NCBI RefSeq assembly: GCF_001879105.1
Contig: NZ_MLCF01000043.1
Location: 1 to 64,000 of the forward strand
Direction of reading: 5' to 3'
DNA from: Mangrovactinospora gilvigrisea
Lineage (GTDB): Bacteria; Actinomycetota; Actinomycetes; Streptomycetales; Streptomycetaceae
DNA: 64,000 nucleotides
Shown: in pieces, positions 53,931 through 63,137 of the stretch
Numbering within the stretch: position 1 is the first letter of the stretch
How the letters are laid out: each line of letters opens with the position of its first letter
The notes under the pieces: model-generated
Seen by the model: only the letters and a program-made list of their open reading frames with translations
Told to the model about the DNA's origin: nothing
Databases searched by the model: none
Position numbers and translations under genes: made by a program

Positions 53931-55423
53931 GGGGCCTCGTTGCGGGGGGAGTCGGGGCCGGCCAGCGGCAGGGCGACGGTGACGGTGGTGCCGGCGCCCT
54001 CGGTGCTGTCCACGGCGAGGATGCCGCCGTGCGCCTCGGTGATGCGCCGGGCGATGGCGAGCCCGAGGCCGGTGCCGAGGATGCCGCGGGTGTTTCCGGC
54101 GCGCTGGAAGCCGTCGAGGACGCGGTCCAGGTCCTCGGCGGGGATGCCGATGCCGTGGTCGGCGACGGTGAGCACGGCGAAGTCCTCGCGGGTCTCCAGG
54201 GCGACGCGGACGATGCTCTCGGCGGGCGCGTACTTGAAGGCGTTGTCGAGCAGGTTGTCGAGCACCTGGTGGACGCGGAGCGGGTCGGCGCGGGCGGCGA
54301 GCCCCGGGGGGATGTCGACGACGAGGAAGGGGGCGGGCCCGCTGCCCATCCCGATCAGGTCCAGCGCGGTGCCGGCGACGGTCGCGGCGAGGTCGAGGGG
54401 GATGGGGCTGGTCGGCACCGGCCGCTCCGCGCGGGCGACCAGGATCAGGTCGGTGAGCAGCGAGTCGAGCCGCACCGCGGTGCGCGCGACGGCCTCGGCG
54501 AGCTGCCGCTGCGGCCCGTTGAGCGGCCCGGTGGCCGGGTCCTCCAGCAGTTCGGCGGCGCTGATCAGCCCCGTGAGCGGGGTGCGCAGGTCGTGGGAGA
54601 CGGCGGCGAGGAACTCGGTGTGCTCGCGGATCCGGCTGGCGTCGGCGGCATGCTGCTCGGCGAGCGCCCGCTGCCGGGCGCGCTGCTCGGTGATGTCCTG
54701 GACGACCCAGACGGAGGCGGCCTCGCCGGTGGTGAGCCGGTAGGGGTAGCGCAGCAGCCGATGGTCCCGTCCGTCCGCGGTGCGCGACTCCAGGACGGCC
54801 CGGCGGTGCACCGCGGCCATCGTGACGATGCGCTCCCGGTAGTCGGGCGGCTCGACGGTGACGGCGGCGAGGGCGTCGAGCACCGGGACGGCGTCGCTGC
54901 CGGGCAGCAGCGGGGCGAGCGCGCGGATCGGGGGCAGTTCGCGGAAGGCCGGGTTGCTGCCCTCGACGGTCCAGGTGCTGCGGGTGAGCAGGACGGGGAG
55001 GGGCAGCGCGTCGAGGAGTTGGAGGAGGTTGCGGCGGGAGGCGGCCATCCGGTCGTAGGCGGCGGTGAGGTCGAGGGTGGCGGCGTACCCGGGGGAGTCG
55101 GGGAGATCGCCGTGCGGGCGCACCAGGGCGAGGTGCAGCCGCAGCACCTTGCCGCTGGGCATCCGGGGGTGCAGGGCGAGCCGGTAGGTTCCGGCGCCGC
55201 CCTCGCGACGGAACCGCTCCTGGAGGCGGACGGCGGCCCGGCGCTCCTCCGCGGGCAGCCGCACCGGCCGGGAGGCGGGCAGTCCGGCGGCCGTGAGCAG
55301 CTCGGCGACCAGGTCGGCGGCGGGCCTCGGCGGGGCCGGGGGAGCGGGCAGCCGGACGAGCGCGACGCTTCCCGAGGCGTCCTCGGTCGCCGCCGGCTCG
55401 GGCGTCTCGGAGCCGTCGGTCAT
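53927..55423 (-). CDS. PAS-containing cytosolic histidine kinase
   Basis: This 498-residue kinase has no transmembrane helices, so it senses something in the cytoplasm. Residues 1-130 are a poorly defined Pro/Ala-rich and beta region. A PAS-like domain runs from about 130 to 245 (RNLLQLLDALPLPVLL ... VWVVQDITEQ). The HisKA H-box is FLAAVSHDLRTPL with H277. The HATPase domain carries VLDNLLDNAFKYAP, DHGIGIP and GTGLGLAI. ATG 55423 has SD GAGGAG. It overlaps the response regulator by GTGA. It is divergent from folC with 133 bp between them. Confidence 0.9.
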   Translation of the reverse strand: MTDGSETPEPAATEDASGSVALVRLPAPPAPPRPAADLVAELLTAAGLPASRPVRLPAEERRAAVRLQERFRREGGAGTYRLALHPRMPSGKVLRLHLALVRPHGDLPDSPGYAATLDLTAAYDRMAASRRNLLQLLDALPLPVLLTRSTWTVEGSNPAFRELPPIRALAPLLPGSDAVPVLDALAAVTVEPPDYRERIVTMAAVHRRAVLESRTADGRDHRLLRYPYRLTTGEAASVWVVQDITEQRARQRALAEQHAADASRIREHTEFLAAVSHDLRTPLTGLISAAELLEDPATGPLNGPQRQLAEAVARTAVRLDSLLTDLILVARAERPVPTSPIPLDLAATVAGTALDLIGMGSGPAPFLVVDIPPGLAARADPLRVHQVLDNLLDNAFKYAPAESIVRVALETREDFAVLTVADHGIGIPAEDLDRVLDGFQRAGNTRGILGTGLGLAIARRITEAHGGILAVDSTEGAGTTVTVALPLAGPDSPRNEAP

Positions 55424-55543
55424 GGGCGCTCCTCGCTGGATCGGCAACAGACTGAGTGCACCATATGCCGGAAATGCGCCCTCGGTTGGGCGGCGCGGGA
55501 CGTTCGCGGCGCGGCCGGTCGCGGTCGCCGCACCCGGGCTCCG

Positions 55544-55549
55544 TAGACT
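55544..55549 (+). promoter_or_regulatory. -10 box TAGACT of leaderless folC
   Basis: TAGACT ends 7 nt before GTG 55557 and no SD is present, the same arrangement as at valS. Confidence 0.5.
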
Positions 55550-55556
55550 TGCCCCC

Positions 55557-56921
55557 GTGAACGAGGAGCTGCAGGCGGTCGAGGCGGAGCTGCTGGCCCG
55601 CCTGCCGGAGACGAAGATCGACCCGACGCTGGAGCGCGAGCAGGCGCTGATGGACCTGCTGGGCGAGCCGCAGCGGTCGTACCAGTCCGTCCACATCACC
55701 GGCACCAACGGCAAGACCAGCACCGCACGCATGATCGACCAGCTGCTGGGCGCCTTCGAGCTGCGCACCGGCCGGCTGACCAGCCCGCACCTCGCCTCGG
55801 TCACCGAGCGGATCACCCTCGACGGGGAGCCGATCTCCGCCGAGCGGTTCGTGGAGGTCTACCGCGATATCAAGCCCTACATGGAGATGGTCGACTCCGG
55901 GGTGGGCGTGCCGGAGCGCGAGGGCGGCCCGCTGCCGCTCTCCTTCTTCGAGGCCGTCACCGGCCTCGGCTACGCCGCCTTCGCCGACGCCCCGGTGGAC
56001 GTCGCCGTCGTCGAGGTCGGCATGGGCGGCACCTGGGACTCCACCAACGTCATCGACGCGGCCGTCTCGGTGGTCACCCCCATCGACCTGGACCACACCG
56101 ACAAGCTGGGCGGCACCCCCGGCGAGATCGCCGTGGAGAAGTCCGGGATCATCAAGCCCGGCGGCATCGCCGTCCTCGCCCAGCAGCCGGTGGACGCCGC
56201 CCAGGTGCTGCTGAAGCACGCCGTCGAGGTGGACGCCACGGTCGCCCGGGAGGGCATGGAGTTCGGCGTCCTCTCCCGCCAGGTCGCCGTCGGCGGCCAG
56301 CTGCTGACGCTGCGCGGGCTGGGCGGCGAGTACCCCGACGTCTTCCTGCCGCTGCACGGCGAGCACCAGGCGCACAACGCGGCCGTGGCGCTCGCCGCCG
56401 CCGAGGCGTTCTTCGGGGTCGGCGCGGCCCAGAACGAGCCGCTCAACATCGAGAAGGTGCGGGCCGCCTTCGCCTCGGTGCGCTCCCCGGGGCGCATGGA
56501 GGTGGTGCGGCGCTCGCCGACGGTGCTGCTGGACGCGGCGCACAACCCCGCCGGCGCGCGGGCGACGGCCGCCGCCGTCCAGGAGGCGTTCGGCTTCACC
56601 CGGCTCGTCGGGGTGCTCGCCGTCGCCAAGGACAAGGACGTGCGCGGTGTGCTGGAGGCGTTCGAGCCGGTGCTGGCGGAGGTCGTGGTGACCCGCAACA
56701 GCCTGCCGCGCAGCATGCCGCCGGACGAGCTGGCGGCGCTCGCCGTCGAGGTCTTCGGCCCGGACCGGGTGCAGGTGGAGACCCGGCTGGACGACGCCAT
56801 CGACGCGGCCGTGGCGCTCGCCGAGGAGGAGGGCGACCTGGGCGGCGCGGGTGTCCTGGTCACCGGATCCGTGATCACCGCGGGCGAGGCCCGGGTGCTG
56901 CTCGGGACCCTGGAGGGTTAG
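55557..56921 (+). CDS. folC: Folylpolyglutamate synthase/dihydrofolate synthase
   Basis: This 454-residue Mur-ligase-like enzyme adds glutamate to dihydropteroate and folates. It has the P-loop VHITGTNGKTSTARMIDQLL, the Mg/omega-loop region TSPHLASVTERI, TVAEVG-like VDVAVVEVGMGGTWDSTN, PIDLDHTDKLG and the C-terminal LLDAAHNPAGA. GTG 55557 fits a leaderless transcript from TAGACT; the ORF extends far upstream without a stop, but that part overlaps the divergent kinase. It is followed after 5 bp by a DUF4233 gene, a pairing also found in mycobacteria. Confidence 0.95.
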   Translation: MNEELQAVEAELLARLPETKIDPTLEREQALMDLLGEPQRSYQSVHITGTNGKTSTARMIDQLLGAFELRTGRLTSPHLASVTERITLDGEPISAERFVEVYRDIKPYMEMVDSGVGVPEREGGPLPLSFFEAVTGLGYAAFADAPVDVAVVEVGMGGTWDSTNVIDAAVSVVTPIDLDHTDKLGGTPGEIAVEKSGIIKPGGIAVLAQQPVDAAQVLLKHAVEVDATVAREGMEFGVLSRQVAVGGQLLTLRGLGGEYPDVFLPLHGEHQAHNAAVALAAAEAFFGVGAAQNEPLNIEKVRAAFASVRSPGRMEVVRRSPTVLLDAAHNPAGARATAAAVQEAFGFTRLVGVLAVAKDKDVRGVLEAFEPVLAEVVVTRNSLPRSMPPDELAALAVEVFGPDRVQVETRLDDAIDAAVALAEEEGDLGGAGVLVTGSVITAGEARVLLGTLEG

Positions 56922-56926
56922 CGACG

Positions 56927-57259
56927 ATGCGTCAACTGTGCTCCTTCACGCTTCTGATGGAGGCCTTCGTCATCTGCTTCGCGGCGCTGGTCGCGATGCG
57001 GCTCGGCCATGTGCCGTCCGGGCAGCTGTGGGCGGTGGCCGGCAGCGGGGCGGTGCTGTGCGTGCTGCTCTGCGGGATGCTGGGGGAGCGGCGCCGCAGG
57101 ACGGGCGTTGCCGTCGGCTGGGCGCTGCAGGCCGCACTGATCGTCAGCGGGCTGGTGGTGCCGGTGATGTACGGGCTGGGGGCGGCGTTCGCGCTGATCT
57201 GGTTCGCGTCGCTGCGGGTGGGCCGCAAGGTCGACGCGGCCAAGGCTGCCAGGGCTTGA
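56927..57259 (+). CDS. DUF4233 family membrane protein
   Basis: This 110-residue protein has four hydrophobic segments: FTLLMEAFVICFAALVAM, LWAVAGSGAVLCVLLCGML, AVGWALQAALIVSGLVVPVM and ALIWFASLRVG. It is the conserved small membrane protein that follows folC in actinobacteria (DUF4233). SD TGGAGGG is 9 nt upstream, inside the end of folC. Function is unknown. The strict linkage between folC and ndk suggests an accessory role for one of them or simple operon inheritance. Confidence 0.85.
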   Translation: MRQLCSFTLLMEAFVICFAALVAMRLGHVPSGQLWAVAGSGAVLCVLLCGMLGERRRRTGVAVGWALQAALIVSGLVVPVMYGLGAAFALIWFASLRVGRKVDAAKAARA

Positions 57260-57264
57260 CAGGT

Positions 57265-57270
57265 TAGGGT
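57265..57270 (+). promoter_or_regulatory. -10 box TAGGGT of leaderless ndk
   Basis: TAGGGT ends 7 nt before ATG 57278, and no SD is seen. It overlaps the 3-prime side of the DUF4233 gene's downstream spacer. A TTGACA just before it is too close to be its -35. Confidence 0.4.
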
Positions 57271-57277
57271 TCGCCTC

Positions 57278-57688
57278 ATGACTGAGCGCACCCTCGTCCT
57301 CGCCAAGCCCGACGCAGTCCGCCGGGGCCTGCTCGGGGAGATCCTGACCCGGATCACCCGCAAGGGCTGGACCCTTGCCGCACTCGAGCTCCGCACCCTC
57401 GACCGGGCCACCCTCGCCGAGCACTACGCCGAGCACCAGGGCAAGCCGTTCTACGAGTCGCTGGTGGAGTTCATGGCCGCCGGCCCGACCGCCGCGATGG
57501 TGGTGGAAGGCGAACGCGTGATCGAGGGCTTCCGGGCGCTGGCCGGCACGACCGACCCGATCGCGGCCGCCCCCGGCACCATCCGGGGCGACTTCGGCAC
57601 GGTCACGCGCGAGAACCTCGTGCACGGTTCCGATTCCCCGGAGTCGGCCGCGCGGGAGATCAAAATCTTCTTCCCCGGGCTGATCTGA
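57278..57688 (+). CDS. ndk: Nucleoside diphosphate kinase
   Basis: This 136-residue enzyme transfers phosphate from ATP to other NDPs through a phospho-histidine. [23 protein letters not shown] is the conserved start; the active-site His is in [20 protein letters not shown], and GRATD-like [17 protein letters not shown] precedes it. Length is slightly below the usual 137-150. It is probably leaderless from TAGGGT. It lies between the folC pair and the mre operon. Confidence 0.96.
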   Translation: MTERTLVLAKPDAVRRGLLGEILTRITRKGWTLAALELRTLDRATLAEHYAEHQGKPFYESLVEFMAAGPTAAMVVEGERVIEGFRALAGTTDPIAAAPGTIRGDFGTVTRENLVHGSDSPESAAREIKIFFPGLI

Positions 57689-58062
57689 CACTCCGTCGGC
57701 CCCTTGACGAACTCCTGTCACCGATTCGGAAGAACTTTGCCCACTTCTGGCGCACACGGGCTTGGCGACCTCCGCCGCCTCCGCGTTAGGGTCGTTGCAA
57801 GAGGTTCGCGGACCACTTCGTTCCGCCGGTCGGTCAACCTTCGTGGGCGACACAGCGTCACTTGACGGCGGGTGATGCCCGATCGGCGGAGAATGGTCAT
57901 GGATTGCCCGGCTCTCCGGAAGGCGAGCCGCGGCTACCATGGATCCTCTCCCCGTCCGAGTAATTCCCATAACGAACCGTCAGTTCCCGGACAAAGCCGG
58001 ACCAAACTCACGGAGCCATCCGTCCCGGATCGTCCACGTCAACGGAAGGCCGCATTCCACCC
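57689..58062 (+). promoter_or_regulatory. Promoter/leader region of the mre operon
   Basis: These 374 bp carry no supported gene. TTGGCG (57762-57767) and TAGGGT (57787-57792), spaced by 19 bp, are a possible promoter, giving a leader of about 260 nt before mreB. Another TTGACG near 57705 lacks a partner -10. GGAAGG at 58044-58049 is the only SD-like sequence for mreB and is rather far (13 nt) from the ATG. The long leader suits a gene with several developmental promoters. Confidence 0.4.
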
Positions 58063-59109
<1,047 letters not shown>

Positions 59110-59171
59110 TCCCTGCGGACCCGTAAATCCGGAAGGCTTCACGCCGAACTAGAAGGGCGCTGCCGAGCACC

Positions 59172-60140
59172 GTGAGGGACACGCGCGAGAGCCGGCTGCT
59201 GCTGGTCCTCCTCATCGTCATCGCGTTCGCGTTGATCACCGTCGACATCCGGACCGGCCAGAGTTCGCCGCTCGCCGGGGCCCGCAGCGCCGTGGCCGCC
59301 GTGTTCGGCCCCGCCGAGCGCGCGGTGTCCGCGGCGGTCGACCCGGTCGGAGGGGCCGTCAACTCGGTCCGCACCGCGGGGAGCAGCCAGGACACCATCA
59401 AACGGCTGCAGCGCGAGAACGCGGCGCTGCGCACCAAGATCGCGGCGGGCCCGCTCGCCGCGAGCCGCGAGAAGCAGCTCGACAACCTGCTGAAGACCGC
59501 CGGCGCCGGCCAGTACCGCATCAAGGCCGCGCAGGTCATCGCGATCGGGGCGGCCCAGGGCTTCTCCTGGACGGTCACCCTCGACGCGGGCAGCGCGGAC
59601 GGCATCACCCGCGACATGACCGTCGTCAACGGCGACGGCCTGGTCGGCCGCGTCACCACCGTCGCCTCCAGCACCTGCACCGTGCTGCTCGCCAACGACC
59701 CCTCCTTCACCGTCGGCACCCGCCTGGCCGGCAGCAACGAGCTGGGCTTCGCCTCCGGCGAGGGCGAGTCGCCGCTGAAGATGCAGCTGCTCAACGGGCA
59801 CGCGAAGGTCGGCAAGGGCGACAAGCTGGTGACCTTCGGCTCCGAGCACGGCCGGCCGTTCGTGCCGGGGGTGCCGATCGGCTCCGTGCAGAAGGTGGAC
59901 GCCACCCCGGGCGAGCTCACCCGCACCGTCGAGGTGAAGCCGTTCGTCCACTTCACCGCGCTCGACCTGGTGGGCATCGTCGTCGCCCCGCCCACCCGCG
60001 ACCCGCGCGACGCCGTGCTGCCCGCGGCCCCCAAGCCGAAGCCCACCCCCACGGTCACCGTCACCGCGACCCCGGGGGCGAGCGCCTCGGGCTCCCCGAA
60101 CGCCTCGGGCTCCCCGAACCCCTCGAAGACGGGCGGGTGA
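59172..60140 (+). CDS. mreC: Rod shape-determining protein MreC
   Basis: This 322-residue bitopic membrane protein has an N-terminal TM helix (residues 8-25, LLLVLLIVIAFALITVDI), a coiled coil near 70-100 (IKRLQRENAALRTKI) and two extracytoplasmic beta domains with the motif GLVGRVTTVASSTCTVLLANDPSF. The C-terminal 50 residues form a Pro/Thr/Ser/Ala linker. That tail contains a duplicated ASGSPN unit. It links MreB to the elongation penicillin-binding protein. GTG 59172 starts 62 bp after mreB. Confidence 0.94.
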   Translation: MRDTRESRLLLVLLIVIAFALITVDIRTGQSSPLAGARSAVAAVFGPAERAVSAAVDPVGGAVNSVRTAGSSQDTIKRLQRENAALRTKIAAGPLAASREKQLDNLLKTAGAGQYRIKAAQVIAIGAAQGFSWTVTLDAGSADGITRDMTVVNGDGLVGRVTTVASSTCTVLLANDPSFTVGTRLAGSNELGFASGEGESPLKMQLLNGHAKVGKGDKLVTFGSEHGRPFVPGVPIGSVQKVDATPGELTRTVEVKPFVHFTALDLVGIVVAPPTRDPRDAVLPAAPKPKPTPTVTVTATPGASASGSPNASGSPNPSKTGG

Positions 60141-60195
60141 CGGGCGCCGTGAGACTCCGAATCCGCCGGCACCCCAACCAGGAGGGCAGCTCGCT

Positions 60196-60870
60196 GTGCT
60201 GATGAAGCAGATCCCGCTCTGCGCGGCAGCGCTGATCGCCGCGCTCCTCGTCGAGGTGACGATCCTCGCCCGGCTCCACCTGCCCGGCGCGGTGCCCGAC
60301 CTGGTGCTGGTGGTCGTGGTCGGCCTCGCCCTGGTCTACGGCCCGCGGGCCGGCTGCCTGCTGGGGTTCTGCGGCGGCCTCCTCGTCGACCTCGCCCCGC
60401 CCTCCGACCACGCCGCCGGCCGCTACGCCCTCGTCCTCACCGTCGTCGGCTACGCCGTCGGCCTGATCCGCCGCGAGGCCGGCCAGCTGCGGTCCGCGCT
60501 CGGCGGGTTGCTCGCGGTCGCCGCCGCCACCGTCTGCGGCACCCTGCTCTTCGCCGTCGTCGGCCAGATCACCGGCGACAACGGCACCGGCCACCTGCCG
60601 CTCTCCGAGCTCACCATCACCGCGCTCATCTACAACGTGCTGATGGCCCCGTTCGTGGTGCCCGCCGTCATGGCGCTGGCCCGACGCACCGTCAGCGACC
60701 CGGTGGCCCGCACCCTCGGCGGCTCCGCCGAGAGCGCCGGCGCCGGCGGCGGGGGCGGCCCGGCCGCCGCGTCCGGCTTCGCCATGCCCCGGATCCGCGC
60801 CCCGCGCTCCGGCGCCCGCCTCGGCCGCCGCGGCGGCAGCGTCAAGCTGAAGGGGGGCTACCGGCGGTGA
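60196..60870 (+). CDS. mreD: Rod shape-determining protein MreD
   Basis: This 224-residue protein has about five hydrophobic helices in its first 165 residues (CAAALIAALLVEVTILARL, VPDLVLVVVVGLALVYG and others). The conserved GRAxGxxxGFxxGLxxDL-type region reads GPRAGCLLGFCGGLLVDLAPP. The C-terminal 60 residues form a basic Gly/Ala/Arg-rich cytoplasmic tail that is longer than in rods such as E. coli. GTG 60196 has SD AGGAGGG 9 nt upstream. The stop overlaps the mrdA start (GTGA). Confidence 0.92.
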   Translation: MLMKQIPLCAAALIAALLVEVTILARLHLPGAVPDLVLVVVVGLALVYGPRAGCLLGFCGGLLVDLAPPSDHAAGRYALVLTVVGYAVGLIRREAGQLRSALGGLLAVAAATVCGTLLFAVVGQITGDNGTGHLPLSELTITALIYNVLMAPFVVPAVMALARRTVSDPVARTLGGSAESAGAGGGGGPAAASGFAMPRIRAPRSGARLGRRGGSVKLKGGYRR

Positions 60871-63137
60871 GCAACATCCCGGAGACCGGCCGCACGCCGC
60901 GCGTCACCCTCCGCCTGATCGTCGTTCAGATCGTCGCCCTCTCCCTGCTCGTCACCCTCGGCGGCCGCCTGTGGTACCTGCAGATCCGCGAGGGCGACCA
61001 CTACACCGAGGCCGCCTCCTCCAACCACATCCGGCAGATCGTCACCCCCGCGGTGCGCGGCTCCATCCTCGACACCAACGGCGTCGCGATGGCCGACAAC
61101 AACACCGCGCTGGTGGTCTCCGTCTCCCGCACCGACCTGCTGCGCGAGAAGGACGGCGGCAAGGCCGTCCTCACCCGCCTCGCCGGCGTCCTCGGCACCA
61201 GCTACAAGGACGTCGCCGACAAGGTCCGGCTCTGCGACGCCAAGACCCCGCAGCCGTGCTGGAAGGGTTCGCCGTACCAGCCGATCCCGGTCACCGACAA
61301 GGCGACCACCCGGCAGGCCCTGCAGATCGCCGAGCGCCGCGAGGACTTCCCCGGCGTCACCGCCGAACCCACCGCGGTGCGCACCTACGAGAGCCCGGAC
61401 GGCGTCCAGCCCGCCCAGTTCCTCGGCTACACCGGCCCCGTCACCGACAACGAGCTGCAGCAGTCCAAGAACAGCAAGCACCCCTTCCAGCCGTCCGACT
61501 CCGTCGGCCGCAGCGGCCTGGAGGCCCAGTACGACTCGGCGCTGCGCGGCGGCACCGGCGTCGACAAGCTGGAGGTCGACAACCTCGGACGGGTCGTCGG
61601 CAGCGCCGGCAAGACCCCCGCCGCCCCCGGCGACTCGGTGGTCACCTCGATAGACGCCCGCGTGCAGGCCGTCCTCCAGAAGCAGTTGGAGGACGCCCTC
61701 AAGCGCGCCCGCACCCAGGTCGACCCCACCACCCACACCCGCTACAAGGGCGACTCCGGTGCCGCCGTCGTGCTGGACGCGCACACCGGCCGGGTCATCG
61801 CCATGGCGAGCGCCCCCACCTACGACCCCAACGTCTGGGTCGGCGGCATCTCCCAGGCCGAGTACGCCAAGCTCACCGGCAAGGACTCCGACTACCCGCT
61901 GCTCAACCGGGTCATCCAGGGCACCAGCGCGCCCGGCTCCACCTTCAAAGTGATCTCCACCTCCGCCGCGCTGGCCGCCGGCTTCAACAAGAACAGCACC
62001 TACCCCTGCCCGTCCGGGATCTCCATCGGCGGGCAGACCCTCCACAACGACGACAGCGAGTCCTACGGCGACATCACGCTGCCGCGCGCCCTGGAGGTCT
62101 CCTGCAACACCTTCTTCGCCGGGCTCTCCTACGCGCAGTGGCAGAAGGACGGCGGCATCAAGCCGCACAAGCACCCCAACGACTGGTTCATGAAGCGCGC
62201 CGCCGCGTACGGGCTCGGCAAGAAGACCGGCATCGACCTGCCCTCCGAGACCGGCGGCACGATCGCCGGCCGGCAGTGGAAGCAGCAGACCTACGACCGG
62301 ATGAAGTCCTACTGGTGCAAGCAGGCCAAGACCGGCAACCCGAGCGACTACGTCACCCGGATCGCCAAGGAGGACTGCGTCGACGGCTACCAGTGGCGCC
62401 CCGGCGACGCGATGAACTTCGCCATCGGCCAGGGCGACACCGCCGTCACCCCGCTGCAGATGGCCCGCATCTACGCGGCCGTCTTCAACGGCGGCACGCT
62501 GTGGGAGCCGCAGCTCGGCAAGGCGATCGTCAGCGCCGACGGGAAGACCGTGGAGAAGCTGGCGCCCAAGGTCGCCTCGCACCTGCCGGACAGTCAGTCG
62601 ACGCTGTCGTTCATGCAGCAGGCGCTGGTCGGCGTCTCCCGCGAGGGCACCGCGGCGCCCGTCTACGCCGGCTTCCCGCTGAACAAGATCCCGATCGGCT
62701 CCAAGACCGGTACCGCCCAGGTGTACGGCAAGCAGGCCACCTCCTGGTTCGCCAGCGCCTCCAAGGACTTCGCGGTCGTCATGACCGTCTCGCAGGGCGG
62801 CTACGGCTTCGCCACCTCCGGGTTCAGCGTCCGCAAGGTCTACGACGCGCTCTACGGCGTCCAGAAGGACGGCTCCGTCGACGACAAGAAGGCCCTGATG
62901 CCGCACGGCGAGCCCAGCACCCTGCCGGACGTCAAGCACGACGGCACGGTCGACCCGCCCACCGACCGCAGCGGCCCGACCACCGTCTCCGTCGCCTGGC
63001 ACCAGCCCTGGCTGACGCCGGCCACCCGCGGCGGCGGCGCCCCCGCCACCCCGGCCACCGCGCCCGTCCGCTCCGCCGTCGCCGCCGCCCGGCGACGCCG
63101 CCGCGGCGGCCCCGGCCGCCCGGAGGACGGCCGATGA
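60867..63137 (+). CDS. mrdA: Penicillin-binding protein 2 (class B transpeptidase)
   Basis: This 756-residue class B PBP has an N-terminal TM helix near 15-35 and the dimerisation/pedestal domain. The transpeptidase domain has SxxK as APGSTFKVIST, an SxN-type motif at EVSCNTFF and KTGTAQ in IGSKTGTAQVYG. A C-terminal extension of about 60 residues is Ala/Arg/Pro-rich and unusual compared with MrdA from rods. It cross-links peptidoglycan together with RodA, encoded next and overlapping by ATGA. It is translationally coupled to mreD (GTGA). Confidence 0.95.
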   Translation: MSNIPETGRTPRVTLRLIVVQIVALSLLVTLGGRLWYLQIREGDHYTEAASSNHIRQIVTPAVRGSILDTNGVAMADNNTALVVSVSRTDLLREKDGGKAVLTRLAGVLGTSYKDVADKVRLCDAKTPQPCWKGSPYQPIPVTDKATTRQALQIAERREDFPGVTAEPTAVRTYESPDGVQPAQFLGYTGPVTDNELQQSKNSKHPFQPSDSVGRSGLEAQYDSALRGGTGVDKLEVDNLGRVVGSAGKTPAAPGDSVVTSIDARVQAVLQKQLEDALKRARTQVDPTTHTRYKGDSGAAVVLDAHTGRVIAMASAPTYDPNVWVGGISQAEYAKLTGKDSDYPLLNRVIQGTSAPGSTFKVISTSAALAAGFNKNSTYPCPSGISIGGQTLHNDDSESYGDITLPRALEVSCNTFFAGLSYAQWQKDGGIKPHKHPNDWFMKRAAAYGLGKKTGIDLPSETGGTIAGRQWKQQTYDRMKSYWCKQAKTGNPSDYVTRIAKEDCVDGYQWRPGDAMNFAIGQGDTAVTPLQMARIYAAVFNGGTLWEPQLGKAIVSADGKTVEKLAPKVASHLPDSQSTLSFMQQALVGVSREGTAAPVYAGFPLNKIPIGSKTGTAQVYGKQATSWFASASKDFAVVMTVSQGGYGFATSGFSVRKVYDALYGVQKDGSVDDKKALMPHGEPSTLPDVKHDGTVDPPTDRSGPTTVSVAWHQPWLTPATRGGGAPATPATAPVRSAVAAARRRRRGGPGRPEDGR

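Noticed and set aside
57256-57261. TTGACA as the -35 box of ndk
   Set aside because: Only 3 bp separate it from TAGGGT, far too close for a promoter pair.
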